DNA from: Prorocentrum cordatum
Taxonomy: Eukaryota; Sar; Dinophyceae; Prorocentrales; Prorocentraceae
Direction: 5' to 3'
Assembly: GCA_963575745.1 (NCBI GenBank)
Contig: CAUYUJ010009447.1
Coordinates: forward strand, 37,501-101,500
Length of the DNA stretch: 64,000 bases
Position numbers and translations under genes: made by a program. A model generated the notes under the pieces. The model was given only the letters and a program-made list of their open reading frames with translations. It searched no databases and was not told where the DNA came from. The stretch's first letter is position 1. Every line of letters begins with the position of its first letter. Shown here one piece after another: positions 51,848 through 63,405 of this stretch.

Positions 51848-52026
51848 AGAAGAGGAGGAGGAGGAGGAGGGGGAGGAGGAGGAGAGGGAGGAGGAGGAAG
51901 AGGAGGAGGAGGAGGAGGGGGGGAGGGGGGAGGAGGAGGGGGGAGGAGGGGGAGGAGGAGGAGGAGGAGGAGGAGGAGGAGGAGGAGGAGGAGGAGGAGG
52001 AGGAGGAGGAGGAGGAGGAAGAGGAT
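51848..52026 (+). repeat. GGA microsatellite
   Basis: GAGGAGGAGG repeats upstream (in the reading sense) of the SL relic. 52,027-53,060 beyond it shows no supported gene. It includes CCCACCCACCCACC near 52,610-52,632. Confidence 0.85.
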
Positions 52027-53061
52027 CGAGCACATGAAGCGACGCGCCGAGTCAGGATGAGAGACAGAATGAACAACAAGGTGATACGAGAAAACACACT
52101 CGCACACAAGATGAGAGAGCGCGGCCCGCAGTGGCCCAGCCGAGGCATCACGGCGACGGGGCGCGCCCTCATTTCAGACCCCCAAGGTCCGAAGCCACCA
52201 ACATTGAAACGACGAGCTCGCTGAATTCAAGAGCCCCAGCCACCCGACGGCAGGATCCGAAACCAGCAGCCGCCGCGGAAGGATAATCGGGCGGCGGCGG
52301 CCCTCTCGGGGGTGCCGCCCCGAAGCGAAGTTATCTCTGCGCCACCTCCGTTGGGGATTCCCCACCAGGACCGAAGGATCACGGGTGGCATGCAGTTGAG
52401 ATCGCGCCGCGCGCTCCGAGAAGGATCCACTGCGAGTGCACCCTACGATGTCCCCGCCCTATGCAGGATGTGCCCCCCGGCGGACTCGGGAGGCGCGAAC
52501 CCTTCGGAGGGCGCCGGCCCACTGGGGGCATCCGCCGAGGCCCTGCTCGGGGCCGACCGAACATTCGGAAGCGCGAGAGCGGGCGGGGCCGCAGTTGCAT
52601 TCCTATCCCCCCACCCACCCACCCACCCACCAGCAAGCAGGCGGGATCGCTTGGCAGGAGGGGGGTTGGAAAGGGCCACTGATACCGCCGCCTCTCTGAC
52701 CACCGCTTGGGATCCGCATGCAAATCCAACCCGAGGTTTAACCCGCCTTATAAACGGTTCCGCGAGCTCCTTCAAAGGCCCAGCCAGGGACCTGGGCTGG
52801 GCAGGAGGAGGGGGGGGGGAGAGTCAACGTCGAGAGGGAGGTCGTCTATGCAGGCCCGCGCCTGCCTTGCTTGATCGCATGGGGTCTCTTGACCCATCTT
52901 CCGCTGGGTAGCAGGCGGCCCCGCAGACATCCCAAGACCCACTTCCTGGCTATCGGGCACCCTGGGGACCGACGGTTCCAGGGGGCGTCCTGGCGGGGTC
53001 GAACTAGGCACGTCTGCTGAATCGTTAAACGGCGACCCCTGGTGGAACGCGCGAAACGCGG

Positions 53062-53339
53062 TCAGCATTTGCATGTCCATCCACACTGCGCGCTCTCAGG
53101 CTCATGGCAGCGGCGCCCGCTGCCCGCCAGCCCTTGCGCCTCTGGTCGTTGCGCACCGCGGCGCGCGAACCCGCGCCCTCGGCACCTCCTGCGCAGCAAC
53201 CCGCGCGCCCTGCGAGACAGTGGCTGCGCCCTGTCTGGCTTCATGTCGCTGACCGTCTGTGAATTCCCGATCCAGCAGGCCACCGGGCGAACTTTCTCCA
53301 ACAACTGTCTGTGCTGAGCTCTGGCACCCCTGCGGATGT
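53062..53339. other. 3' end region of the LINE
   Basis: The RNase H frame continues to a stop at 53,062 with Arg-rich composition and no further motif. Nothing else seen. Confidence 0.35.
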
Positions 53340-53800
53340 CGTGGATGGCCAGTCCGCGCTTGGCCGTCACATCCGCGCAGTCGTTGCCCTTCCTGCCCTC
53401 GTGTCGAAGGCTCTCGTCCTGTGTCTGATGTGCTTTCACATAGTGAAACGTGCGCTGCGGCCCCAGCCCTCCATGATCATCGATCAAAGTCCAGACCTGC
53501 CTCCGCAAATCTACGTGCTGTCCACGCCGATGCAATCACCATTGGCGTCCTCTGCGCAGCCCGTCTATCGTCATCGTGCAATCTGCGTGGATGTGCATCG
53601 GCAGGATACCATTTCGCAAAACCAAGATCACTGCATGCATCTCCGCCCGAGGCACCGACTGCTGATGTCCAGGGAGTGGCCCATACGCGAGTCCGCGTAG
53701 TTGTTGGCCCCGCATGAGCGCTATCCCCCATCCAGCTCGAGCTCCTTCAGGCCCTCCAGCATGTGTGCGTCCCGCTCCATCTATGTAGGTCTCACCCGTA
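53340..53800 (-). pseudogene. LINE RNase H domain, one in-frame TGA
   Basis: The reverse strand reads TYIDGAGRTHAGG, ARAGWGIALMRGQQL, QQSVPRAEMHAVILVLRNG, MHIHADCTMTIDGLRRGRQW, TGA (53,538-53,536), then HVDLRRQVWTLIDDHGG, HYVKAHQTQDE and GNDCADVTAKRGL. The four acidic positions (YID, RAE, HAD, CAD) are all present. It shares the overall plan of RNase H1 domains at the C-terminus of some LINEs. Confidence 0.7.
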
Positions 53801-54620
53801 AATGGTCCGGTACTGGCCTCCGTATATAAAACTCCATTTCTCGCGCATGCGAGGAGGGCCCGCCACCGGCAAAAGGTCGCGAGGCATCAACCCGCGAGTG
53901 AACAGCATGTCATGCGGGCTGGCTCTCCTGGCTTCCTCGATGCTGTCCTGATCGACCGCCCTGCTGCGCTCCTCCTTCAGACTTGGGCAGGAACAACGTC
54001 GATGATGCAAGGTGCCTCGCACTTCATTCTGGAGTTCCTCGCCGTCCAGATCTCCACAGACTCGGCTCGGAGTTGTCGAACGTGGAGCACCGTCCTCATG
54101 TCCTGGGGGGCCTGGGCAGCACTGCAGACGCGATCCATGGTTGGCGTAGCCATGCTTGAAGAGACGCCACTGCGACCATTGACCTCCAATGATCGCGTTT
54201 CGTAGCGCCGTCTGCGCCCGCGCCGTCAGCCCCCAAGACTCGGCTTGCTCCTTGGGCGACAGGAGCATTTTGCAGCGGTGCCAGCCAGTAGCCGCAGGGA
54301 AGCCGGCGAGCTGCATCCAGTTCAGGGTTGCGGTCTTCCCTTGCAGCCCACTCCTCCCGCTTGATGTTCGTGAAAGCCCTCCTGGCCAGAGAGCGGATCC
54401 AACCTGGCGGGTCTTCGCGAATATCAACTGAGATACCTGATGAAGTCGTCCAACAGAAAGCCGAGTGGGCTCGCAAGCGCAGCCTGCATAGAATGCCCCA
54501 GACCGCGCCTGCTGGCCCAGCCACCTGCGACCACAGAGGGTTATCTCCGAGCAGTGCACGTTGCGCGTTGAAGGCCTGCTTCATCGCGGGGCCCTGAACT
54601 GCAGGATCCGATGCCATCAA
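53801..54620 (-). pseudogene. LINE region between RT and RNase H
   Basis: Frame fragments: QGPAMKQAFNAQRALLGDN, WGILCRLRLRAHSAFCW, DPPGWIRSLARRAFTNIKRE and DHWRSMVAVASLQAWLR. Further on, in another frame, are a TLHHRRCSCPSLKEERSR segment (the H..C end of a zinc-binding motif often seen before RNase H) and HDMLFTRGLMPRDLLPV. Several frame changes. Confidence 0.55.
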
Positions 54621-54666
54621 TGCCCATGAGTAGAGAGGCTAAGCTGCCGCGAGGACTTCAGGGCGC

Positions 54667-55880
54667 TCACTCCGTCGCGGTTCCAGTCGCGAGGCGAACC
54701 AAATGAAAGCTCGTCATCTGCATCATTGATCTCAGCAAACTGTGCGAAGCACCCGCGATCTGAACACCATGAAGAATCGCAGGCACTAGGAAAGGTTGTG
54801 CAATAGCTCGTCCGATACGAGAAAGACCCCTCAAGCATTTGAATCTCGGCAGTCGCCTTCTCAGTTTCCTCATCCGTTGTCTGGCCAAAGAAAATTGCAG
54901 CTCGGCGCCCCCTCGCGATTCAAGACCCAAGATTTCCAAATCAGATGTATCCTGAAAGCCACGATGCCCAACCAGATGTGCGACCTTGGCCGCAGCTCCC
55001 GGCGCAGAAGACAGAGTCGCGGCTTTGCCCCTGGCGACGGGGAGGTCCAGGGCACGAAGGACAGCCGCCAGTCGTTGGATGGCTCGAACCGAGGCGTAGA
55101 CAATGTCCTGCTCAGTGGCAACGACCTGGAGCGCGATGTCGCCCGCATGTCCAGCGAATGCGCCGCCGCGCCGCCCTCGAAAGCCCGCTCGAAGATGCCG
55201 AAAGGCAGCGCCATCGCCAGCTGAAGAAGAAACGTGGCCACCGTGCATCCTGGCACAGCGCCTCGCTGCACCTGAACCGCATATGCGCAAGAAGAACCCC
55301 GCCTTATCCGCCTCGGCGCATAGTGCATGGCCAGACAAAGGCGCAGCAATGGCGTCGGAAATTACGCGGCCTCCGCCGCTTTCAGATACCGACTCCAGCG
55401 CGCTCTGTTAATACATTTACTGATATCAATGAGCGCCGCGAGCGTAGCCGCGCCACTGTCCTGGGAGGCCGCCTCGGAATGAATCGCAGTTCTGATCCCC
55501 GCGTCCAGTGTCGAGCGTCCAGCTCCCAAGGCAAAGAAAAGACGGTTGCGCTTTCTGGTCCAGTCTCTGTCATGTTGAATCCACGTCTTCGCATGCACCC
55601 TGTATAACGATGGGGGCAAGGCCATTGGCCGAACTCCTCCTTGCGGTTTTGCCAATGGCATGATTTGCACCGACAGCATGGCAGTGGGCCACCTTGCCCA
55701 GGATCCCGCCGCCCAGAAGACATATAGGGCCAATGCCAGAGTAGAGCCAGACATCAAGGACCACGCCGTTGGTGGGATGCCGTCATGTCCGAGACCAGTC
55801 CGCCAGCGAGATGTCTGGGCCGCTTGTCGCGCCTGCTCTATCGTGGGAACTGGAAGTGTTGATGGTGTAAGGCTGGCCAC
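54667..55880 (-). pseudogene. LINE reverse transcriptase, catalytic box altered
   Basis: RT motifs in order: GLGHDGIPPTAW, PLAKPQGGVRPMALPPS (motif 2 region), AALIDISKCINRARW (motif A, with the catalytic Asp of IDISK), a TAA stop at 55,364-55,362, RGAVPGCTVATFLLQLAM (motif B) and, after a frame change near 55,150, AGHAGDIALQVVAT where a YADD-type box is expected. The first Asp of that box is not present. Thumb-like sequence follows (RRRLPRFKCLRGLSRIGRA). The protein cannot be active as it stands. Confidence 0.75.
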
Positions 55881-56629
55881 ATCGCGTTGCCCATCTGGGC
55901 CGGCATCATCAATGAATGCTGCTGCGCTTTCGATGCCCTGCCCCGCAACCTCATCATCTGGTTCACTAGTCTCAGCTCGCTGCTAGGGCCTCTCGTCCGC
56001 TGCGTGCGTGATGGGGGCTCCCCCCCAAATGGCACTCCATGCGTCCATCTGACTGTCTGCAATGGCCTGAGGATGATTCGTAGGTGCTCCTTTGCGTTGG
56101 ACCTGACAGTGAACCCAAGTACCCAAGTGCGCATGCGTGTGAGATGGAAGAGTGGGGCAGGACCCGCAGCAGATGCCTGTCTCGCCCACTCGCGAAAGGA
56201 AGTGGCCCTGCCACGCGCAGCATCCTTCTCTTGACTCTCGGCAAGGCCCGTGGGATATGCAGCAAGCACCTCCAGAAGTTGTGACGCCAACTGGGGCGGA
56301 TGGGCGCTAGCCCCTCGAATATATGGCCACGCCTGGCCCAGCAGAACACGCGCCTCCTGTGCGTGAGCGCCCTGGCGATGTCCAGGCCGAAAAAGTCGCC
56401 CCAGCCGCGTCCACCGCCCCGCTGAGACCTTACCCGTAGGTAGGTAACCTGACCGCGATGTCCCTGAGAGCGAGATCAACTGCATGTAGATGCCGAGCTC
56501 CACTTCCAGCGGCAGACTTCGGATCTCCAGTTGATAGATGCGCACCATGTCCTGCTCTAGACTGGAGGCCAAGGAAGTGTAGAGACCGTTTATTCTATGT
56601 TGTGCCGCGATCGGGGTCTCGGGAAGCTT
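55838..56629 (-). pseudogene. LINE linker between endonuclease and RT
   Basis: In frame with the endonuclease after the TGA. It reads KLPETPIAAQHRINGLY, then SLASSLEQDMVRIYQLEI, RWTRLGRLFRPGHRQGAH and FREWARQASAAGPAPLFHL. Such linkers are poorly conserved. The frame is lost near 55,860, where RT begins in another frame. Confidence 0.55.
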
Positions 56630-56632
56630 TCA

Positions 56633-57450
56633 CGCAGCATCATCCTCAATAATGTCCAAGATATGGCTATCTGGCGGCGGCCCAGCGAGTGGATGCGCTC
56701 CCGCCGCTGACGGCGACATCCTCGGAAAGGACCTCTGAACTGAGACGGCAAGTTGCCGGGTGCTTCGAGGGTGAGCCATCAGATCACATCGAACTGGACG
56801 ATGGGGTCGAGCAGGCGAATATTCCTGAATTCGCGGGTTATGACATGCCGCGTGGAGACCCTTCGAGGCGATCCAATGGTCAATCATTGAGTAGTTGCCT
56901 GCTGCTGACCTGCATGCACCTTCGCCCTTACAATGAATAGGCACGCCAGAAAGAACATCCAAGAGTCCAGCCTGTACGTAGTCCTTAGGCGACAGATTCC
57001 AATCTCCTCCCAGCAGAAATGGCAAGCTAAAAAAACGCAGATGCTCAGCCAGGCGGTAATACCTTTGCTGATTGGCCGACGCACGGTCACAGGCAGATTC
57101 CATATAGACAGATCCCAACAAGAAACCTCCAGGAATGCCGGCGTTCACATGGATAAGCACAGGCCAAAATCGAAGGACCTCACAACTGCGACCCCCCCCT
57201 GGCTCACTGATCAGCGCAGTGGGCAAATGAGACCGCGCAGAGACGGCCACTCCTGCGCTTGGCTTTCCTGGTGGGAGTCTGCGGCAAGACGAGATGCATG
57301 GCGACCAGCCTTGCGAGACAGCCCAACAACGTGCCTTCCCCAGTACTTTTCCGTCCAGTCGAAGTTCCTGCGCCATCGCAATCTGGGCATTCCCCGCACC
57401 AGTGGCCAACAACGCCTGACAAGATATCCAGCAACTGCCATTGTAGGTGA
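56633..57450 (-). pseudogene. LINE endonuclease domain (AP/EEP fold)
   Basis: The frame runs IGLVTYNGSCWISCQALL, QIAMAQELRLDGKVLGKARC (a Q-E motif like the catalytic Glu motif), a GVAVSARSHL strand, GGFLLGSVYMES, then FLLGGDWNLSPKDYV (the G-D-W-N motif) and YSMIDHWIASKGL (the ID motif near the C-terminus). These occur in the order of apurinic-endonuclease-like LINE domains. TGA at 56,632-56,630 ends this stretch, and the same frame then continues through the linker (to about 55,840). Confidence 0.7.
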
Positions 57451-57470
57451 CCAGCCCGATTGTTCTTCTC

Positions 57471-57795
57471 TTAGAACCTCGTGTAGGTACTACCGCTGAA
57501 CTTCCAGGCGGCCGCCTCCACCGACATGCCTTCTGCTCCTGCGGCAGTGCGAAACGTCCCGCCGATGGTCCCCGTTGCTGCTGGCTGTTGCGGCTGGGGC
57601 ACGGCCGCCGCGGCGGGGGCAGCGGCATGCGCCGCAGCGCCAGCTGGGACGGCCGCAGGGGCCAAAGGCTGGGCCGGCTGCTGGGCCAGGGACTCGAGGA
57701 GCTGCGTTCCCACCGCATCCTTGCTGGCTCCACCTCGGACCGCCTGCTGCGCCTGCGCGAAGAGTCCCTGGAAGCGCGCAAGCGTCAGGTTGGCG

Positions 57796-57830
<35 letters not shown>

Positions 57831-58567
57831 CTGCTGCTGGCCTGTCGCTCTGGCTGTGGCCGCCGCGGCCTCTGCTGCCACCGCGGCCTGCGCCTTGGCA
57901 AGCTCCGCCTGGAGCGCCGACACGTCCGCGGCCATGCCCGGCAGGCGTCGCTGTCCCTCGTCCAGCTTCGTCTGCATGTCGAGGACCTTCTGCCGCTGCG
58001 CCTCGTGCTCGGTCTCCTTCGCCGCGAGCCTGTCCCTGGCGCTGCGCAGGAGGTCGTCTGGCGCCATGCTGGCTCGAGCCACCGCCTCGGCTTCGGCGGG
58101 CTCGGTGCGAGCCAGTGCCACCAGCGGGTGCTCGTCGTTGTCCTGGTACAGGCGTCGCATCTGGGCGAGGACCTTGCGGCACCTGACGACTTCGGAAGCA
58201 GCCGTGTTGGTGGACTCCGTGGTAGATGCTGCCTCACTGCCGCCAGCGCCAGAAAGAAAAGACCATCATCTGAAGGCCTCGACCGAGAAGGCCTCCTGCT
58301 GCGCCGACGCGGCTGCTGCTGCCGCTCGGCGTCATGAGTCTTGGCCGTGGGCCTCCCTGGACGATCTCGGCCACACGCACAGCACTCCGTGCGAGACGGG
58401 AAGTTGGTCTTGTACCCGCACAGCCTGGTCGCCTTGCACGCCCAAGCCTTCTCTCCACCGCCATGCATGGCAGCCACGGGTGGATGGTCGCCGTGATGGC
58501 CCTCCAGGAGGGCCCGCGCAGTCTCGGCGCGCAGCAGCCGTCGGGTGCAGGCCCTGCGCCGCCGCAA
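57471..58567 (-). pseudogene. LINE ORF1-like protein with RanBP2-like zinc finger
   Basis: The upstream frame has EKAWACKATRLCGYKTNF followed by SRTECCACGRDRPG (58,361-58,443), a W-x-C...C...N...C-x2-C finger like RanBP2 type, common in dinoflagellate retroelement ORF1s. About 200 bases on, the frame must shift. The downstream frame gives RRLYQDNDEHPLVALART, a heptad-rich segment ETEHEAQRQKVLDMQTKLDE and DVSALQAELAKAQAAVAA (coiled coil), then an Ala/Gln/Pro-rich tail (QQQ, poly-Ala from CTG repeats at 57,798-57,830) and a stop at 57,471. A small intron instead of a frameshift is possible. Confidence 0.65.
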
Positions 58568-59120
58568 GCGCCTGTGCCAGGCGGGGGAGGGCGACCGCTC
58601 GCGCCGAGCGCCGCCCGTGATGGCACCTCGCGCCGCCCGCCGCGGGGGGGGGCAGGAGGCTGGGGGGTCGGGTGAACGGGCCTCCCCAGGCCCGCGTGCC
58701 GAATCACCTGCGAGGAGGAGGAAGAGGCGGAGGAGGAGGAGGAGGAGGAGGAGGAGGAGGAGGAGGAGGAGGAGAAAAGGAGGAGGAGGAGGAGGAGGAG
58801 GAGGAGGAGGACGAGGAGGAGGAGGAGGAAGGGAGGAGGAGGAGGAGGAGGAGGAGGAGGAAGGAGGAGGAGAGAGGAGGAGGAGGAGGAGGGGGGAGGA
58901 GGATTGAGAGTGGAAGTAGGAGTAGGAGTCCAGTAAGCCAGCTCGAGCGAGTCAAACATGGCTATGCCCATCCCCACCCGCCCTCCCACAACATAAGAAA
59001 CAGTGCTGACGCAACTGGGGGCCGAAATCAAATCGGCAAGGTGGTTTGGCACAGCTGATGCAGCCGCGATGGCGGTTACCGATGGGAAATTCCTGGCGCG
59101 TCTCAACGGCTGCGCTGGCA
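58568..59120. repeat. GGA microsatellite and unique flank
   Basis: 58,712-58,905 is GGA repeat; 58,905-59,120 is mixed with no gene. Confidence 0.7.
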
Positions 59121-59134
59121 TTTTAGCGCGAGCC

Positions 59135-59500
59135 GAGGATACCCCAGGAGGCCCCAGGAAGCCTCAGGAGGCCCCAAAAGGTTGCAGGAAGCCCCAGCGA
59201 ACCCCAGGAGGCCCTAGGAGGTCCCATGAGGCTTCAGGAAGCCTTAGGAGGTGTCAGGAAGCCCCGGGGAATCCTAGGAAGCCCCAGGAAGCTTCAGGAG
59301 GCCCCAGGGGGATCCACGAGGCCCTGGGGAGGCCCTGGGGAGGCCCGGGGAAGCCCGACGAATTGGCGAGCTGGAGGCCCCAGGTAACCTCAGGAGGCCC
59401 CAGGAGAATCCACGAGGCCCTGGGCTGGCCCCAGGAGGCACTATCACGCCCCGGGATGTTCCAGGAGGCGCTGGGAGGCCCCGGGCGCCCGACAAATTGA
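59135..59500 (+). repeat. CAGGAGGCCC short-period repeat
   Basis: About 360 bp of imperfect GAGGCCCCAGGAAGCC words with a period near 10-14 bp. Confidence 0.75.
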
Positions 59501-59504
59501 CGAA

Positions 59505-59795
59505 CGAAATATGTGCGCTGCACCTGTGCGGGAGCGCAACTTTCAGAAAACATGCGCGCGCCGCCAAGGCGAGAGCGACATTTCGTCTCTGACGAATGCG
59601 CGAGCTGGAGGCCCCAGGAAGCCTCAGGAGGCCCCAAGAGAATCCACGAGGCCCTTGGAGGCCCCGAGCGCCCAACGAATTCTTCGAGCGAAACGTATGC
59701 GCTGCGCCTGTGCGGGGGCGCAACTTTCAGAAAACATGCGCGCGGCGCCAAGGCGAGAGCTACATTTCGTCCTGCCGCGCGAGACTGCGCCGCGC
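59505..59795 (+). repeat. ~187-bp direct duplication
   Basis: Two copies, beginning near 59,511 and 59,698, share GCAACTTTCAGAAAACATGC and CCAAGGCGAGAGC. The DNA between them is GAGGCCCCAGG-type repeat. Confidence 0.75.
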
Positions 59796-59899
59796 CCCAT
59801 TCTTGCCACGCATTTCGCAACGCCGACGACAAGAAAATCCACGTTGAGAATTGCTTTTTGACTGGTAGGATGGCCCCTCCCGCTTGGGGTTGCCCCAGA

Positions 59900-60585
59900 C
59901 GTCCGCGCGCGATGTGCGCCGCGTCCCGTTCCTGCCACGCATTTCGCATCGTCGACGACAAGACAGGCCATGCTGAGAAAAACACGACGACTTTGTACTG
60001 TTTACAGCTGTTTACAGTTAGGATGGGAGGGCCCGGATTGACGGCCGCACGCGGTGTGCGACGCGTCCTATTCCTGCTACGAATTTCACATCGTCGAGGA
60101 CGAGAAGGGCCACGTTGAGAGAAACAACATCGACTTCGCATAGATATTTTACAGCTCGGATGGGAGGGCCCGGATTGACGGCCGCGCGCGATGTGCGCCG
60201 CGTCCTATTCCTGCTACGCATTTCGCATCGTCGACGACAAGAAAGGCCATGTTGAGAGAAACAACGACGACTTTGTACTGATGTTTTACAATTCGGATGG
60301 TAGGGCCCGGATTGACGGCCGCGCGCGATGTGCGCCGCGTCCTATTCCTGCTACGCATTTCGCATCGTCGACGACAAGAAATGCCATGTTGAGAGAAACA
60401 ACGACGACTTTGTACTGATGTTTTACAACTCGGATGGTAGGGCCCAGATTGACGGCCGCGCGCGATGTGCGCCGCGTCCTATTCCTGCTACGCATTTCGC
60501 ATCGTCGGCGACAAGAAAGGCCATTTTGAGAGAAACAACGACGACTTTGTATTGATGTTTGCAGTTAGTATGGGAGGGCCCGGGT
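59900..60585 (+). repeat. 137-bp satellite, five units
   Basis: The anchor GATGTGCGCCGCGTCC begins at 59,911, about 60,053 (variant), 60,190, 60,327 and 60,464. Spacings are 142, 137, 137 and 137 bp. Units share ATTTCGCATCGTCGACGAC and GAGAGAAACAACGACGAC. The last three units are the most alike. A period of 137 is not a multiple of three. No gene. Confidence 0.9.
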
Positions 60586-61195
60586 GGGGCCGCTATCGGC
60601 CGGCCAGAGGGGGGAGTAAAAGTAGATTCTAAAAAGGAATAAGGAAAGGAGGAGGAGGAGGCGGAGGAAGAGGAGGAGGAGGAGGAGGAGGAGGGGAGGA
60701 GGACGTCTTTGGGACGTCTCCTGGGTTGGGGGGGCGCGCGTCGCGATCCCACACCCATCCGTGCGCGGAGGGAGGAGGAAGAGGGAAGACATGAGGAGGA
60801 GGGAAAACATGAGGAGGAGGAGGAGGAGGAGGAGGAGGAGGAGGAAGAGGACGACGACGACGACGACGAGGGATTGGGGTACGCGGAGGGGGGCCCTCAG
60901 ATCCTGGCGCTGCAGCTTCTTCACAACGAGCGCGTTCGCCCTGCTCCGGGCCCCCGCGACCCTCACAGCTCGAGCTGGCGCAAAAAACGGCGCTGCGAGG
61001 TGGGGTCTAGGGCTCTGGTTGTGTGAAGGGGCCCCAGGACACACACATAAACATACAAATAAACATATTCCCCATATTTTCCCATATGTTCTGGGTTTCT
61101 GTCTTCCCCCCCACTTCCTATATTTTCCTACATTTTCTGAGGAATCGAGGATTAATTGTGTCTGTGTGTTTTTTCCTCTCCTGAGTTGTGATTAT
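60586..61195. other. GGA/GAC repeats and mixed DNA
   Basis: 60,645-60,700 and 60,775-60,870 are GGA and GAC repeats. 60,870-61,195 shows no supported gene. An ACACACATAAACATACAAAT stretch lies at 61,040-61,065. Confidence 0.5.
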
Positions 61196-62300
61196 TCGCG
61201 ATGCCGCAATTTTTCTGCAACGCCAGATCTGAGGGGGGCGGCCTATCGATTGGACCGTCACCATGTCGGGAATGCCACTCGTGGCTGCGACCGCCCCGCC
61301 GCGCGGCACCCTTGAGGGACTGTGGGCCAGCGCGGCGGGGGCGGCGGGGCCAGCGCAGTGGGGCAGCGGGGGGAGGGGGGATTGGATGGGGGGAGGCGGA
61401 GGACGGGCAGGGGAATGAGGAGGGGGGAGGGACCAGAGTAAGCCCAAGGGGTGTCAGCGATGCTGCAGCACCCCCTCCCGTCCCAGGCCCCCTCCTCCCC
61501 ATTCCATACGTCGTGCCTCCGACTTTCTTCCTCCTCCCCCTCCCCCTCCCCCTCCCCCTCCTCCTCCTCCTCCTCCTCCTCCTCCTCATCCTCCTCCTCC
61601 TCGTCCTCTTCCTCCTCCTCCTTCTCGTCCTCCTCCTTCTCCTTATCAGTCCTCCACATCCTCCACCTTCTCCCTCCCCCCCTCCCTTTCTCGTAGTTTC
61701 TCCCCCTGTTGCTCTGCTCCCCTTCCTAAGGATTGTCTTCCCTCTTCCCTCCTCCGTCCAGGACGAGGGTGAGTGGCACGGGGGGGGGACTGAAAAGGGG
61801 GAGCATGAAGAGGAGGGGGACGGAGGAAGGAGGGAAAGGAGGGGGTGAACCAGCAGCAGCAGAAGTCCTCATCCTCGCCTCCCTTCTTCTGCACCTCCCC
61901 CCTGCTCCGCGTTGTCCTCCTCCTCCTCCTCGTCCTCTTCCTCCTCCTCGTCCTTCTCCTCAACCTCATCCTCATCCCTCCTCATCCTCCGCCCTCCTCT
62001 CTTCTTCTCCTCCTCCTCCTCCTCCTCCTTCTCCTCCTCCTCCTCCTCCTCTTCCTCCTCCTCCTCCTCCTCCTCATCATCATCCACTCCTTTTCCTTAT
62101 CCGCCGGCCCCCTTGTGGGGCCACCAGGCTGTAGGACCAGAGTTTGCTGTTCCCTGCGCCAATTTCAATTTTCAGTTTCCACTGTTACAATTCTGCTTTA
62201 TGCTGCTTACTGCTCCTTGATGTAGACCGCGCGAGATGGGAGCGGAAAACCGCCCTCCCTGGTTAGCACCTCCCGGGAGGGGCATCAGAACTTCTAGGGG
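61196..62300. repeat. mixed DNA with two TCC microsatellites
   Basis: 61,530-61,680 and 61,915-62,085 are TCC repeats. 61,200-61,530 and 62,090-62,300 show no supported gene. Confidence 0.6.
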
Positions 62301-62324
62301 GGTCGAAATCTATACCCCTCACGC

Positions 62325-63058
62325 AGATCGGGGATCAGGGTCCAAAAACACATGGGATTTGCCACATTTCTGAAATTCGGTGGCACCCCTCACGCAGACA
62401 AGCAGGGTCAGGGCCAGGGTCTAAAAACATATGGGATTTGCCACATTTCATAAATTCGGCGGCGCCTCTCACGCAGATCGGCGGGGTCAGGGTCCAAAAA
62501 CACAAAAGATTTGCTACATTTCTGAAATGCGGCGGCACCCCTCTTGCAGATCGCCGGTATCAGGGTCAAAAATCACATGGGCTTTGCCACATGTCTTGAA
62601 ATTCGGTGGCCCCCTCATGTACATCGGCCAGGTCAGGGTCAGAAAACACATGGGATTTGCCACACGTCTTGAAATTCGGTAGCACCCCTCTTGCAGATCG
62701 CCCAGATCAGGGTCGAAAAACCAATGGGATTGGCCACATTTTTCAAATTCGGTAGCACCCCTCACGCAGATCGGCAAGATCAGAGTAGAACAACCAATGG
62801 GATTTGCCACATTGCTCACGCAGATCGCCGAGGTCAGGGTCCAAAAACACAAAGGATTTGCAACATTTCTCAAATTCGGCGGCACCCCTCAGATCGCCAG
62901 GGTCAGGGTCCAAGAACACATGTGATTTGCCACATGTCTTGAAATTCGGTCTTGCAGATCGGCGGGGTCAGGGTCGAAAATCACATGGGATTTGCCACAT
63001 GTCTTGAAATTCGGTGGCCACCCTCACGCAGATCGGCGGGGTCAGGGTCAAGCAACAC
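62325..63058 (+). repeat. ~70-bp diverged satellite, about eleven units
   Basis: Each unit has CACGCAGATCGGCGGGGTCA, GGGTC.AAAAACACA.GG, GATTTGCCACAT and TGAAATTCGG.GGCACCCC in that order, with units of 48-85 bp. The order is fixed and orientation constant. No gene. Confidence 0.85.
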
Positions 63059-63405
63059 ACTCGAACTACAACACCGAATTCAACAATATCATCAAAATCT
63101 CAAGATGTCTTGCCGATTTACTCATCGTCTTCGCGTGAAGTCCCGACGCTGCGTCACGGCTGCGCCAAGGCCTCATGATTTCGCTCTCGCATTGCCCATG
63201 CTCCGAGAGGGGGCCGGCGGCAGGGGGCGAAGCAATTACGCATACATAGCTTCTCCCTGTCGCATCCCGACGCAAGTTTTTTTGGGCGGACCAGGCGTTT
63301 CGCCTGAGACTTCCTCACCACTTATGACCCTGCAGTTTACAGTGTGGCAACAGTTTAACGGGTCGTTTTCAAAATGTGGCTCTCGCCCAAACGCCGCGCA
63401 CATTG
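63059..63405. other. unique sequence between two satellites
   Basis: No gene supported. It begins directly after the last 70-bp unit and ends at the leader of the 90-bp array. Confidence 0.4.

Larger units (their letters stand above)
53062..58567 (-). mobile_element. decayed non-LTR retrotransposon (LINE) with ORF1, endonuclease, RT and RNase H
   Basis: Four element parts follow each other on the reverse strand: a zinc-finger and coiled-coil ORF1 (58,567-57,471), an AP-like endonuclease (about 57,450-56,633), an RT (about 55,880-54,660) and a C-terminal RNase H (about 53,800-53,340). Frames change near 58,250, 55,860 and 55,150. In-frame stops occur at 56,632-56,630 (TGA), 55,364-55,362 (TAA) and 53,538-53,536 (TGA). 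The RT catalytic box is altered. No poly-A tail or target duplication was seen. It shares the strand of the host genes. Confidence 0.85.

Noticed and set aside
57798-57835. Poly-alanine/glutamine as a disease-type expansion
   Set aside because: A short CTG run within LINE ORF1; no further meaning can be drawn.
62325-63058. CRISPR or tandem gene array
   Set aside because: Units diverge throughout, there is no constant repeat with variable spacer, and no frame is held.
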